Shown: positions 27,800 to 36,843, counted from the first letter of the stretch. The stretch: 64,000 nucleotides of DNA from Oscillospiraceae bacterium (GCA_009784725.1 WQXS01000006.1:1-64000), one strand, 5' to 3'. The notes: generated from the letters alone by a model not told the origin. Numbers and translations: made by a program.

Positions 27800-28084
27800 A
27801 TGTTTTCAACCCATGTTAAAGCAGTACGCGATTTGAGGAACAATTATCCTGAGGTTGCGCAAATTGTCAAAAATCGCGATCATGTCATTATTACAAATAA
27901 CGGAAAGAGCGAAACTGTATTAATTTCATTTGAAGAGTTTGAAAAGTATCAAGAATTTCTGCATATTCGTTATGTTAAAGAAAAGCTTGCCGAAGCGGAA
28001 GCTATAGCTGATAAACCGGATGAATGGTTAGATGTTGACGACTTATTTAAAGAATGGGATGCTTGGGATGCGGTGACAATATGA
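27800..28084 (+). CDS. Antitoxin, Phd/YefM family
   Basis: This is a 94-residue antitoxin starting at ATG 27800 after AGGGAGG. The track's longer form starts inside the operator. The N-terminal DNA-binding region (FSTHVKAVRDLRNNYPEV) and the motif DHVIITNNGKSETVLIS are typical of the Phd/YefM fold. The acidic C-terminus (WLDVDDLFKEWDAWD) would wrap the toxin. It overlaps the toxin gene by 4 bp. Confidence 0.88.
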   Translation: MFSTHVKAVRDLRNNYPEVAQIVKNRDHVIITNNGKSETVLISFEEFEKYQEFLHIRYVKEKLAEAEAIADKPDEWLDVDDLFKEWDAWDAVTI

Positions 28085-28392
28085 AGCCTGTCATCCTGAA
28101 ACTCGCAAGAGATGATTTAAAAGAAATACATAGCAAGTTAATTGAATACGGAAATATACCACCCAAAAAGTTTAAAGATATATTTAAGACATTTTGTGAC
28201 AATATTACAACAATGCCATACATGTACCCTGAGTACGATCAAAACCCAAAGTACCGTAAGGCAGTTGTTGAATATGATTATCTTGTTTTTTATCAAATAG
28301 AAAAAGTAGATACAAAAGAAAGAGCAAGAGTTTATCGCGTTTTACATGGCAAACGTGATATTTTACCCATGCTTGATTCAACTGATGAATAA
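28081..28392 (+). CDS. Toxin, RelE/ParE family
   Basis: This is a 103-residue toxin starting at ATG 28081 (ATGA overlap). It has the RelE/ParE fold pattern: LKLARDDLKEI helix, NPKYRKAVVEYDYLVFYQI strands and a final RVYRVLHGKRD. These proteins cut mRNA or block gyrase. Which applies is not decidable here. It is coupled to its antitoxin. Confidence 0.88.
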   Translation: MKPVILKLARDDLKEIHSKLIEYGNIPPKKFKDIFKTFCDNITTMPYMYPEYDQNPKYRKAVVEYDYLVFYQIEKVDTKERARVYRVLHGKRDILPMLDSTDE

Positions 28393-28422
28393 GTCAATAA
28401 GTATTTCACATTATCAACCCTG

Positions 28423-29658
28423 TTAAATGTGATTAAAACTATATAGCTCTTCGGTTGCGAGGCTTATTTTTGTTACGGAATATGGACCTTCTTCCGGGAA
28501 TAGATATAGTGTGTCCTCGGGGGTGTTCAGGTCTATGCAGTCTCCGCGTTTCATGTAGTTATATTCAATGTGGCATGAATAGAGTGAGGGTACAGGCCAG
28601 CTGATGTCGTATGGTTCGTTTTTGTATGAGCCTGTGAGTCTGAAGCCGTCCATGTTATGGGTCAGTTCGCCGCGTTCTTCAAAGACGATGAATTTTTTAT
28701 CGTTCGGAAGTGATTCGACACGTACTTTTGACTTAAAGGAATATGTTCCTGCTTCGATTTCTCTGCGAACATTGGAACGTTCCCATTCATACCAGTCGGG
28801 TATATGTGAAAATTCCGTTTCACCCGAAAGCGCACTAAGCTCACCAAGTTCACTCATTTCCCATTTTTTACCGCAGGCATCGCAGCTGAGTACCGTTCCT
28901 GCCGACGACATTTTGTACTCAACCTTACATTCCGGGCATTGATAAAGAACCTTGTGCAAACCTTCTGCACGGGTTTTTGTTTTTACCCTTATACCCCGCT
29001 CTTTTTGCCATGCATAGTCATCATATTGATATGCTTCAACAATTTTTTCATTAAGCTCATCAACAGACAGGCTTTGTGTCTCCTCCTGCGTAAATAGCAG
29101 TTTCATTTCGGACTCAACGGGTTTTACTTTTCGGTTGTCTGTATTCCAGTATGGCGAGTTTATATGATGCCCGTGCATAATAAGTGTAACAACAGGCACA
29201 TTCATCATCCGTACCATCTTGCCAAGCGATTTCGGTAGTACTGCCGTTGTTCCGCAAAGCGAATAACGGGCTTCGGGAAACAGTACAACAATGTCTCCGT
29301 TGTTTTTTGCATAAATCATGTTTTTTACAAGGTTTACACTCTTGACAAACTTGCGGTTGCATATACATCCGACAGCCCTAAGTAGCCAACCTCTTGCAAT
29401 AAACCCGTCAATAGCAACAACATAGTTGGCACGCTTCGGAAATATCGCTTTTGTCATGACCTTAAAATCAATAAACGCATTATGATTACAAAGCAAGAAG
29501 TAAGGCGGCTTCAAATCCGCAGGGACATTATCCTTGTTAATCTGCGCCTTATGCGTGATACAATCAGGAAAACTTGCAAGCCAAGTAATAGGCCTTAGAA
29601 CATTCCACTGCCTATTAGGCTTCCTCATCATATCATACCTTTTAAAATCACCTATCAT
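28423..29658 (-). CDS. Acyltransferase (PlsC-like) with zinc-ribbon C-terminal region
   Basis: This is a 411-residue protein. The N-terminal half has the glycerolipid acyltransferase motifs HNAFID (HX4D catalytic pair, about residue 58) and FPEARYS, so it probably moves a fatty acyl group to a phospholipid precursor at the membrane. From about residue 240 it departs from PlsC. A CPEC...CDAC zinc ribbon follows, then a beta-rich region of about 150 residues of unknown role. The start is supported by GAGG upstream. The two-part architecture is seen in some clostridial homologues. Confidence 0.8.
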   Translation of the reverse strand: MIGDFKRYDMMRKPNRQWNVLRPITWLASFPDCITHKAQINKDNVPADLKPPYFLLCNHNAFIDFKVMTKAIFPKRANYVVAIDGFIARGWLLRAVGCICNRKFVKSVNLVKNMIYAKNNGDIVVLFPEARYSLCGTTAVLPKSLGKMVRMMNVPVVTLIMHGHHINSPYWNTDNRKVKPVESEMKLLFTQEETQSLSVDELNEKIVEAYQYDDYAWQKERGIRVKTKTRAEGLHKVLYQCPECKVEYKMSSAGTVLSCDACGKKWEMSELGELSALSGETEFSHIPDWYEWERSNVRREIEAGTYSFKSKVRVESLPNDKKFIVFEERGELTHNMDGFRLTGSYKNEPYDISWPVPSLYSCHIEYNYMKRGDCIDLNTPEDTLYLFPEEGPYSVTKISLATEELYSFNHI

Positions 29659-29678
29659 TAACTATACCTCTTTTATCC

Positions 29679-29800
29679 GTGCGGGATGGAGGTATTAGTT
29701 TTATTTATTCTTCACTCGGAGAAACGTCCTGTTTATACTCGTGCGCTCCCCGTCCATGGGTCCGCTTGTCATAAATAAAAATAATACCTCCATCCCGCAC
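29679..29800. repeat. Large palindromic element, copy A
   Basis: The 30-bp arms (29679-29708 and 29771-29800, one mismatch) enclose a core containing GAAACGTCCTGTTTATAC. The core is shared with copies B, C and D, but the stem sequence (GTGCGGGATGGAGGTATT) is unlike theirs. It fills the gap between the acyltransferase and the CoA-transferase. Confidence 0.8.
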
Positions 29801-29809
29801 TTAAATCAT

Positions 29810-31327
29810 CTATACCTCAAATTCCAGTAAATCTCTTATTTGAGTTTTTTCGTCTATGCCCGGGAAGACTTCCTTCAGTTTCAGGCCTGATGCGGTTAGT
29901 TCGAAGACGCAGCGTTCTGTGATGTAGAGGACTCTTTGGCCTCTTTTGATTGCGTGTTTGCCGGAGAAGCTTATTGCGGTGATTTCGTTTTTGAATTTTT
30001 TGATTGCGCCTTCGTTTTCGATTATGACGTTTTCGTTATCTTTTATAACTTTTAGGCCTTTTGTGGAGAAGCTCAGGCAAAAGACGATATTTTTTGTGGC
30101 ATAGGTAATGTTGGCAAAGCCGCCGATTCCGGCAAAGTAGCCGTCCATTCTGTGGGCGTTGACGTTGCCGTGTTTGTCGACTTCAAGGCCGCCGAGGAAG
30201 CAGATATCAAGCCCGCCGCCGTCGTAGAAGTCAAACTGGGTTGCCATTTCGCAAATCATATCTGCGCCGATTGTTGCGCCGAACGCAAGGCCGGGAGCGG
30301 GCAGGCCGCCGATTCCGCCGGCTTCGACGGTTATGTATATGTCTTTTAGAATGCCAAGGTTTGAAGCATGCTTTCCGACTGTTTCGGGTATGCCTATACC
30401 GATGTTTACAATCTGCTCCGGCTTTAACTCTCTTGCTGCACGTTCACCGATTATATCGGCTGCCATGTCTCTGTATTTTCCGTCGGAGCCTGTTTTCCTT
30501 GTTTTTTCCGAGATTTTATTGATGTAATAATCCATATGCGTTGTCGGTACATGGACATCTCCCGAGAGTGCCGGGTTATACTCCCCTGCTTCTGCGGCTT
30601 CTTCACAGACTACTACAGCATCGACCAATAACCCGGGGATAATAACATTTCTGGGGCGTGAAAACTGATGACTCACCCGCTCGACTTCAACGATTACTTT
30701 CCCGCCGTTGCGTTTTGTAGCCTGAGCGGTAGCAAGTGCATCAACCATAAGATATTCTTTTTCAAACGAAATATTCCCGTTCGGGTCAACGGTTGTCCCT
30801 TTGATAAATGCAATATCTATACTCGGTGTGTCATATAACAGAAATTCTTTTCCGTTAATTTCGTGAAGCCTGACAAGTTCTTTTTGCGATTTGTCATTAA
30901 GTGCGTATTTATCGACTCTCGGGTCGCAGTAGATTCCGACTCCGACCTCGCTTAAATGCCACTCACGCCCTGCGGCAGCAGCCCGTATTGTATGCGACAA
31001 TACGCCAAGCGGCAGACAGTATGCTTCGATTTCACCCGCAAGTGCCATCTTTGTCGCAACCGGCATACTTCCGAAATGACCTGCGACAACTTCTCTGACC
31101 GCTCCGAGCTTTATGTAACGGTCGGCAAGACGGTTTTCATCCCAAATCCCAAATCCTGCAGCACAAAACAACCGTAAGTTATTCGGCGAACCTGTTTCAA
31201 GAAAACGTTCATATACAGCATTATGCAAGGCCTCGGGATTCGACCATGCCAAAAAGGAATTTATCGCAATACAATCCCCGTCCTTGATAAGCTCAACCGC
31301 ATCACGTGCCGAAATAATCCTAAACAC
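29810..31327 (-). CDS. Acyl-CoA transferase (propionate/acetate CoA-transferase, YdiF type)
   Basis: This enzyme swaps coenzyme A between carboxylic acids. In 505 residues the alpha and beta halves are fused. The N-terminal half has GHFGSMPVATK. The catalytic Glu is expected in TVEAGGIGGLPAPGLAFGA, the same context as the covalent Glu of propionate CoA-transferase. It likely serves fermentation or short-chain fatty-acid use. It is monocistronic on the minus strand, ahead of copy A. Confidence 0.9.
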   Translation of the reverse strand: MFRIISARDAVELIKDGDCIAINSFLAWSNPEALHNAVYERFLETGSPNNLRLFCAAGFGIWDENRLADRYIKLGAVREVVAGHFGSMPVATKMALAGEIEAYCLPLGVLSHTIRAAAAGREWHLSEVGVGIYCDPRVDKYALNDKSQKELVRLHEINGKEFLLYDTPSIDIAFIKGTTVDPNGNISFEKEYLMVDALATAQATKRNGGKVIVEVERVSHQFSRPRNVIIPGLLVDAVVVCEEAAEAGEYNPALSGDVHVPTTHMDYYINKISEKTRKTGSDGKYRDMAADIIGERAARELKPEQIVNIGIGIPETVGKHASNLGILKDIYITVEAGGIGGLPAPGLAFGATIGADMICEMATQFDFYDGGGLDICFLGGLEVDKHGNVNAHRMDGYFAGIGGFANITYATKNIVFCLSFSTKGLKVIKDNENVIIENEGAIKKFKNEITAISFSGKHAIKRGQRVLYITERCVFELTASGLKLKEVFPGIDEKTQIRDLLEFEV

Positions 31328-31385
31328 TTAATCAACTCCTTATAAACAGCGGAATTTCTCACTCTCGCCATTCTATCATATAATA

Positions 31386-31414
31386 TTGTAACTTGTATAT
31401 AAATATAGTATACT
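31386..31414 (+). promoter_or_regulatory. Promoter of aspS
   Basis: TTGTAA (31386-31391) and TATACT (31409-31414) are 17 bp apart. The aspS ATG at 31446 follows AAGGGGAAAG. Confidence 0.6.
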
Positions 31415-31445
31415 TACGTGAAGTTTACACTTAAGGGGAAAGATA

Positions 31446-33173
31446 ATGCACAGAACGCATCTTGCTGCACAGCCGACAGGAGATAATATCGGACAGGAGC
31501 TGACACTCTGCGGGTGGGTCGAATCCATTCGTGACCACGGTGGTGTCAAGTTTATTGATTTACGGGATTTCAGCGGAAAAATGCAAATAGTTTTGCATGA
31601 TGATTCATTGCTTGACGGTGTTAACCGTGAGGCAGTTATAGCTGTCACAGGCAAACTGCGTGAGCGCAGCAAAGAAACAATTAACCCAAAGCACTCTACG
31701 GGATATATTGAAGTTTTCGCCGATAAGCTTGAAATACTCGGAACATGCAAAAATATGCTGCCGTTTGAAATAGATGAATCCAAAACAATCCGTGAGGATT
31801 TACGCATGATGTTCCGTTATCTTGACCTGCGCAATCCTCTGATGCGCGATAATATTGTTCTGCGTTCAAATATAATCAGTTTTATACGTGAGAAAATGAC
31901 AGAGCTTGGGTTTCTTGAAATTCAAACACCTATTCTTACAGCTTCATCACCCGAAGGGGCTCGCGATTATCTTGTTCCGAGCCGTAAGCACAAGGGTAAA
32001 TTTTATGCACTTCCGCAGGCACCGCAGATGTTTAAGCAGCTTTTGATGGTATCGGGCTTTGACAAGTATTTCCAAATTGCTCCGTGCTTCCGTGATGAGG
32101 ATGCCCGTGTCGACCGCACTCCCGGCGAGTTTTACCAGCTTGACTTTGAAATGGCATTTGCCGAGCAGGAGGATGTTTTTGCCATCGGCGAAAAGGTAAT
32201 GTATGAAACCTTTACAAAATTTTCCGATAAAAAAGTATCACCTACACCGTTTAGAAGAATGACCTACGATGAATGTATGCTTAAATACGGCACCGATAAA
32301 CCCGACCTGCGAAACCCGCTGATTATCCATGATTTGACAGATTTCTTTAAAAATGTGGAGTTTGCTTTGTTTAAAGGCAAACCCGTAAGAGGAATAGTCG
32401 CCGGTTGTTCTGACAAACCCCGCAGCTTTTTTGACAATTCCTTAAAATATGCTGTGAGCATCGGTATGAAAGGCCTTGGTTACCTGACTCTTGCAGGTGA
32501 TGATTTCAAAGGGCCGATTGAAAAATTCTTAAGCCCCGAACAGAAAAAGGGGCTTATTAGCTCACTTGCGATGAAAGACGGCGACACCTTGTTTTTTATC
32601 TGCGATGCAGCGGCAGCTGTTAACGGTTTTGCAGGTGATATAAGAACCTGGCTCGGCACAAACCTTGATATTACGGATAAGGATTCCTTTGAATTTTGCT
32701 ATATAACCGATTATCCGATGTATGAATTTAATCCCGAAACAAAAAAAATCGACTTTACTCACAACCCGTTTTCAATGCCGATTGGCGGTCTCGAAGCACT
32801 CGAAACAAAAGACCCGCTCGATATATATGCATATCAGTATGATATTGTCTGCAACGGTATTGAACTCTCCTCGGGAGCAGTACGCAACCACTCCCCCGAG
32901 ATAATGAAAAAAGCCTTTGAAATTGCAGGCTATACCGAAAAAGAACTCGAAAAACGCTTCGGCGCATTATACACCGCATTCCAATACGGAGCACCTCCCC
33001 ACGCAGGAATGGCCCCCGGCATCGACAGAATAATCATGCTTATTGCCGAAGAGGAAACACTGAGAGAGGTAATCGCCTTCCCCCTGAACAGCAACGCCCA
33101 GGACTACCTCCTCGGCGCCCCGAGCGAAGTCTCAGAAATGCAGCTCAGAGAAGCACATATTAAGATAAGATAA
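31446..33173 (+). CDS. aspS: Aspartyl-tRNA synthetase
   Basis: This enzyme charges tRNA with aspartate. It has 575 residues. The N-terminal OB-fold anticodon domain contains GWVESIRDHGGVKFIDLRD, class II motif 2 is FRDEDARVDRTPGEFYQLDF, the bacterial GAD insertion lies at about 290-410, and motif 3 is GAPPHAGMAPGIDRI. Whether it also charges tRNA-Asn cannot be told from these motifs alone. It is flanked by a promoter and by palindromic copy B plus a terminator. Confidence 0.96.
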   Translation: MHRTHLAAQPTGDNIGQELTLCGWVESIRDHGGVKFIDLRDFSGKMQIVLHDDSLLDGVNREAVIAVTGKLRERSKETINPKHSTGYIEVFADKLEILGTCKNMLPFEIDESKTIREDLRMMFRYLDLRNPLMRDNIVLRSNIISFIREKMTELGFLEIQTPILTASSPEGARDYLVPSRKHKGKFYALPQAPQMFKQLLMVSGFDKYFQIAPCFRDEDARVDRTPGEFYQLDFEMAFAEQEDVFAIGEKVMYETFTKFSDKKVSPTPFRRMTYDECMLKYGTDKPDLRNPLIIHDLTDFFKNVEFALFKGKPVRGIVAGCSDKPRSFFDNSLKYAVSIGMKGLGYLTLAGDDFKGPIEKFLSPEQKKGLISSLAMKDGDTLFFICDAAAAVNGFAGDIRTWLGTNLDITDKDSFEFCYITDYPMYEFNPETKKIDFTHNPFSMPIGGLEALETKDPLDIYAYQYDIVCNGIELSSGAVRNHSPEIMKKAFEIAGYTEKELEKRFGALYTAFQYGAPPHAGMAPGIDRIIMLIAEEETLREVIAFPLNSNAQDYLLGAPSEVSEMQLREAHIKIR

Positions 33174-33176
33174 AAT

Positions 33177-33339
33177 GGTGTTGTGATTTGTTCAGGGTGG
33201 CTTAGGGTTAATTAAATTAATTTCCTTTCGCTCAGATGAAACGTCCTATTTCAACAGAGCGCCCCTCAGCGTCCATGCTTCGGTGTGCGAAAACTAATTT
33301 AACTAACCCTAAACCACCCTCAAAACAAATCACAACACC
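33177..33339. repeat. Large palindromic element, copy B
   Basis: Long arms (ggtgttgtgatttgtt... and its complement, about 38 bp with a few mismatches and a 2-nt bulge) enclose a core running from CTTTCGCTCAGATGAAACGT to CATGCTTCGGTGTG. The core has a CGCTC/GAGCG pairing and a CATGC-TTCG-GTGTG hairpin. It lies just after aspS. The core is nearly identical to that of copy C. Confidence 0.85.
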
Positions 33340-33354
33340 GCTCCAAAAAAATGT

Positions 33355-33385
33355 CCCGCCCTCAATGTGAGGGCGGGAGTTTTTA
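33355..33385. terminator. Bidirectional terminator between aspS and the hydrogenase-like gene
   Basis: CCCGCCCTC/GAGGGCGGG is a 9-bp perfect stem with a 5-nt loop. A T-run follows on the plus strand, and an A-run precedes it that serves as a T-run on the minus strand, so it can stop both convergent transcripts. Confidence 0.85.
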
Positions 33386-33391
33386 ATCCTG

Positions 33392-35245
33392 TTATTGTGT
33401 TAGTCTCTCTGCTTTTTCTTCGACGTCTTGAAGGAGTTCGGGGAGAGTGCCGAGTGAGGAGATGATGTTTTCGGAGTTTGTTGTTATTTCGCTTGCCTGC
33501 TCCATTATTTTGCTCTTTACATCTGCGAGGGTTTCGATGAGCGGCTCCATGTTTTCGTTGTTGCTCAGTGATTCAGTTGCGGCATTTGTGCTTTGCTCAC
33601 TGAGTTGTTTGATTCTTTGGGCGACAACAGCAAAGCCTTTACCGTGCTGACCTGCGCGTGCGGCTTCTGTTGATGCGTTGATTGCAAGCAGGTTTGTCTG
33701 TCTTGAAACATTGATAACACTCTCGCCTGTCATTGCGTATTTTCTCATCAAAGTTTGGAGCTCCGGAACGATTTCGCTGAGTTCATCTGCAGCGGTAACA
33801 AGAGCTTCAACCTCATCGTGAATTTCATTAACGGTTTTGATTGTTTCTTCGGTTTTCTCGCCTGCTTCACCGAGGGCTTCAATCATTGTCCGGATTGCAT
33901 CACGAAGTTCCACGGAGCGTTGTTCGGTTTCCTGATTCATCTTCTCGATTGAATCGCTTTTTTCCTGCATGACGCTGCGGTGGTAATCAGAGCAGTTATC
34001 GGCAATATTGATATCCTTTGCAATTGCTCTTGCCATTTTTTCGCATGTCGGGAATCCGCAGCCGCGGCAATCCAGATGACGTGATTTTTCAGTAGTCTTA
34101 AGAAGATCGCCGTATGCTTTTTCAAGCTGGGCTTTTGAAACGGTTTTGCGGTTTATCGGTTTTGCAGTATATCTGCGGATATAATCATCGAGATTCAGAT
34201 CCTTGTCGAATTTTGCGAAATTCGGGCCGGGAGGAAGCTTTTTCCTCGATTTATTTTTCATTGTGTCGTTGACAACCTTGTACATTGCTTCGCTTATTTC
34301 ATACTCGTCATGCTCGGTACGGATAGCACCTGTTCCTGCGTTACAACCTCTTGCACAGTTGAGAACGTCAACAATAAAGGGAAGATTGTTCTTTTTCGCC
34401 AGGTATTCTTCGAGGAAATGACTTGTGTGCGGCTGACCTTCAACCTGGAATATCCATTTGCCCTGGACATACTGCTCAATATTTACGCGAAGACCGCCGG
34501 GTGATGAATAAATCGAACCAAGCCCGTGAGCTTCATTATCATACATTGCTTCATTGCTTCCGCGCCAGCTCGTTTTGTTCTCATCAAGATATTCAACAAG
34601 CCTTTTGTATGTAACATTATAACCGACAATTGAACCGCCGCCGCAATTGGGATCACTGAATTCGTCAAATTTGGCAATACAGGGTGACAAAAAGCAGTAC
34701 GGTCCCTGAAGATGTTTAACATTCTTCATGTATATTGCCGTACACATTGCGGGACTATGAATCGGTGATAGGCGTGAAAGTAAGCCGGGAACATATTTTT
34801 CAATATAGTTTACGATTGCCGGACAGGGTTGAGTAACAACACCTTCTACAGGGTTTTTTGTCAGGAAACGCAGATGCGCCCATGTACAAATATCGGCTCC
34901 GTATGATGTGTCATATATTGCGTTTGCGCCAAGTGATTTCAGGTATCCGAGTAATCTCGGCCATTCGGGAACATTACTGCGAAGTGCGGGGGCAACGAGA
35001 ATGGGAATTTTTCTGCCGGACCTTAAATCCGATAAAAAACGCTCTGTATCATCGAAGAAATACCTGGCATTATGTGTACAGCTGCGTATACATTCACCGC
35101 AGCAGATACATTTATCCGGGTCTACCTCCAGAATGTTTATACCGCCTTTATTAACGGCTACGTTGGCTTCATCGCACGGGCACTTGGATATACATTGGTT
35201 ACATCCTACACAGTTTTCATTTGTAAAAATTTTACTTGTTGCCAT
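33392..35245 (-). CDS. [FeFe]-hydrogenase-like sensor fused to a chemoreceptor signalling domain
   Basis: This is a 617-residue soluble protein. Two ferredoxin-type clusters (CVGCNQCISKCPC, CICCGECIRSC) lie in the first 60 residues. A hydrogenase large-subunit domain follows, with H-cluster ligands in TQPCPAIVN, LSPCIAKFDEF and VLNCARGCNAG, then a 4Fe-4S module (CRGCGFPTCEKMARAI). The C-terminus is a methyl-accepting type coil with the tip NLLAINASTEAARAG. The Cys that normally passes protons in active hydrogenases (TSCCP) is replaced by Pro, and there is no membrane helix. A hydrogen or redox sensor is more likely than an enzyme. It is monocistronic. Confidence 0.85.
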   Translation of the reverse strand: MATSKIFTNENCVGCNQCISKCPCDEANVAVNKGGINILEVDPDKCICCGECIRSCTHNARYFFDDTERFLSDLRSGRKIPILVAPALRSNVPEWPRLLGYLKSLGANAIYDTSYGADICTWAHLRFLTKNPVEGVVTQPCPAIVNYIEKYVPGLLSRLSPIHSPAMCTAIYMKNVKHLQGPYCFLSPCIAKFDEFSDPNCGGGSIVGYNVTYKRLVEYLDENKTSWRGSNEAMYDNEAHGLGSIYSSPGGLRVNIEQYVQGKWIFQVEGQPHTSHFLEEYLAKKNNLPFIVDVLNCARGCNAGTGAIRTEHDEYEISEAMYKVVNDTMKNKSRKKLPPGPNFAKFDKDLNLDDYIRRYTAKPINRKTVSKAQLEKAYGDLLKTTEKSRHLDCRGCGFPTCEKMARAIAKDINIADNCSDYHRSVMQEKSDSIEKMNQETEQRSVELRDAIRTMIEALGEAGEKTEETIKTVNEIHDEVEALVTAADELSEIVPELQTLMRKYAMTGESVINVSRQTNLLAINASTEAARAGQHGKGFAVVAQRIKQLSEQSTNAATESLSNNENMEPLIETLADVKSKIMEQASEITTNSENIISSLGTLPELLQDVEEKAERLTQ

Positions 35246-35311
35246 TCGCTTTCAACCCCTTCTCTGATTTGAGAATATTCATCCCCTAATATTATTAACG
35301 GTATTATTTTA

Positions 35312-35360
35312 CGGATATTTCGTATCCGTGATGTTAGCACATTTTCAGTACACTTGCAAG
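35312..35360 (-). promoter_or_regulatory. Promoter and possible operator of the hydrogenase-like sensor gene
   Basis: On the minus strand TTGCAA (35355-35360) and TAACAT (35332-35337) are 17 bp apart. Just downstream of the -10 box lies the inverted repeat ACGGATA-N5-TATCCGT (35312-35330), at the expected transcript start, a good place for a repressor. Confidence 0.6.
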
Positions 35361-35419
35361 TATATTTCATAAAAAGTATCATTAATAGTGCAAGATGTTG
35401 CATTTATTGTGTGAAATGC

Positions 35420-35444
35420 AAAAGAGCGAACCTGTACGATCCGC
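35420..35444 (-). terminator. Terminator of the rpsF-ssb-rpsR operon
   Basis: On the minus strand GCGGATC and GGTTCGC form a 7-bp stem (two G-T pairs) with loop GTACA, followed by TCTTTT. Confidence 0.65.
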
Positions 35445-35461
35445 CCGCCTGCTATGTTGTA

Positions 35462-35719
35462 TTAATCTGTTACATAAGGAAGTAATGCAATTTGACGTGC
35501 ACGTTTGATTGCAATCATTAAGCGTCTTTGATGCTTCGCACAGACTCCGGTTGTTCTGCGCGGAAGGATTTTACTGCGTTCGGATATGCATTTACGCAGT
35601 CTTGCTACGTCTTTATAATCGATATCCTGTACTTTATCTACGCAAAACTGGCATACTTTCTTTTTGCGTTTATGACCGTGAGGTCTTGAATCTCTGTCTC
35701 TATCTCTATCATGTGACAA
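35462..35719 (-). CDS. rpsR: Ribosomal protein bS18
   Basis: This is a small-subunit ribosomal protein that binds with bS6 on the platform of the 30S subunit. It has 85 residues, an N-terminal Asp/Arg-rich tail and the family core [23 protein letters not shown], followed by [10 protein letters not shown]. Its Cys residues (CQFC, C, C) could bind zinc. It is the last gene of the rpsF-ssb-rpsR operon, about 40 bp after ssb. Confidence 0.96.
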   Translation of the reverse strand: MSHDRDRDRDSRPHGHKRKKKVCQFCVDKVQDIDYKDVARLRKCISERSKILPRRTTGVCAKHQRRLMIAIKRARQIALLPYVTD

Positions 35720-35760
35720 TGTTTACTCATTCCTTTCAATATTGTTTGCTCACAAACTTC

Positions 35761-36204
35761 CTAGAACGGCAAGTCGCCGTCATCCATATCAAGCTCGGCG
35801 AAGTCGGAGCTTTCAACCGGAGCCATATAACCTGCTCCGAAATCTTCTTTAGGGTCTGCCGGGCCTACGGAGGAATCCCTGCTTTTTTTGCTCTCCGTAA
35901 AGTAAACATGGTCGGCTATGACTTCGGCTTTTTTACGTTTGTTATTATCCTTATCGGTCCAGTCACTTATTTGCAAGCGTCCCGAAACCGCTGCCATTTG
36001 CCCTTTTGTAAAGTATCTTGCTACAAAATCTGCTGTTCCCCGCCATGCAACGACATCAATAAAATCCGTTTGCCTTTCTCCGCCGTCCTTTGAAGCATAA
36101 CCTCTGTCAACAGCAAGTGAAAACGATGTAACGGGTACTCCGGATTGTGTTTCGCGGCGTTCGGGGTCACGTGTGAGCCTTCCCATGATTACTATGTGAT
36201 TCAT
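35761..36204 (-). CDS. ssb: Single-stranded DNA-binding protein
   Basis: This protein coats single-stranded DNA in replication and repair. I start at the ATG at 36204 (147 residues, MNHIVIMGRLTRDPE) because the GAAAGG site sits 10 bp upstream. The other ATGs at 36213 and 36228 place that site too close or inside. The OB-fold is typical, and the acidic tip DDGDLPF, which recruits partner proteins, is intact. It lies between rpsF and rpsR, the standard order in Bacillota. Confidence 0.95.
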   Translation of the reverse strand: MNHIVIMGRLTRDPERRETQSGVPVTSFSLAVDRGYASKDGGERQTDFIDVVAWRGTADFVARYFTKGQMAAVSGRLQISDWTDKDNNKRKKAEVIADHVYFTESKKSRDSSVGPADPKEDFGAGYMAPVESSDFAELDMDDGDLPF

Positions 36205-36267
36205 TTTGTTCATTCCTTTCGTCAGCAATGATTTTATTATTCTTGTAAAGGAATGGACTTTTTTCCT

Positions 36268-36564
36268 TTACTCTTCTATTACGGTTATAAGAGAACGCAT
36301 GATACCGTCTGTAATTTTAAGAACCCGGTCAAGCTCTGCCGGAAAATCCGGTGCCGATGAAAACTTGATAAGTACATAGTATCCGTCGGGTTTGTCATTT
36401 ATCAGATATGCGAGTCTCTTTTTCCCGATTTCATCAAGTTCGTTGACCGTTCCGTTAGCTTCGATGAGAGATTTAAACTTCTCTACCGTTGCTGCGACCT
36501 GTTCCTCGCCGATGTCCAAATCTATAATATACATCAGCTCATAATTTGCGGTAATTTTTGCCAT
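36268..36564 (-). CDS. rpsF: Ribosomal protein bS6
   Basis: This is a 30S subunit protein and partner of bS18. It has 98 residues with ANYELMYIIDLDIGEEQVAA at the start and DKPDGYYVLIKFSS in the middle. A strong AAGGAGGTGG site precedes the ATG. It is the first gene of the operon, with a strong promoter and a structured leader upstream. Confidence 0.96.
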   Translation of the reverse strand: MAKITANYELMYIIDLDIGEEQVAATVEKFKSLIEANGTVNELDEIGKKRLAYLINDKPDGYYVLIKFSSAPDFPAELDRVLKITDGIMRSLITVIEE

Positions 36565-36590
36565 GCCGTTTCCACCTCCTTCTGGTCATT

Positions 36591-36680
36591 TCTCCGGTAG
36601 TCCCGGAGAGATTTTGGCCCCCTGTCCTGCAAGGAGCAAGGATTAGCTTCCGTTTCGGAAGTTTTGCATCTTTGTGATGC
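36591..36680 (-). promoter_or_regulatory. Structured leader of the rpsF operon
   Basis: The 5' leader on the minus strand has three short perfect hairpins: GCATC/GATGC, CTTCCG-AAA-CGGAAG and TCTCCGG-GACTA-CCGGAGA, the last about 27 bp before the start. Many bacteria control this operon by bS6:bS18 binding to such a leader. I cannot match the exact consensus by eye, so autoregulation is inference. Confidence 0.35.
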
Positions 36681-36687
36681 GAAGTTA

Positions 36688-36715
36688 ATTATACATGTAT
36701 AGCAGGCTTTGTCAA
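36688..36715 (-). promoter_or_regulatory. Strong promoter of the rpsF operon
   Basis: TTGACA (36710-36715) and TATAAT (36688-36693), both perfect consensus, are 16 bp apart on the minus strand. Confidence 0.85.
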
Positions 36716-36843
36716 CAAAAATAATCCGGTGAAAGAAGCTCACCGGATGTATTAATTGTAACAAAAATGTAGAAATATAACGTATAAATTTGAAATTTTC
36801 TCAATTTGTATATCAAAACAGGTAAATCAATGATGAATATTAT

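Noticed and set aside
28406-28432. Inverted repeat TCACATT/AATGTGA between the RelE-type toxin and the acyltransferase
   Set aside because: The stem is short, the loop is long and there is no T-run, so I could not support it as a terminator.
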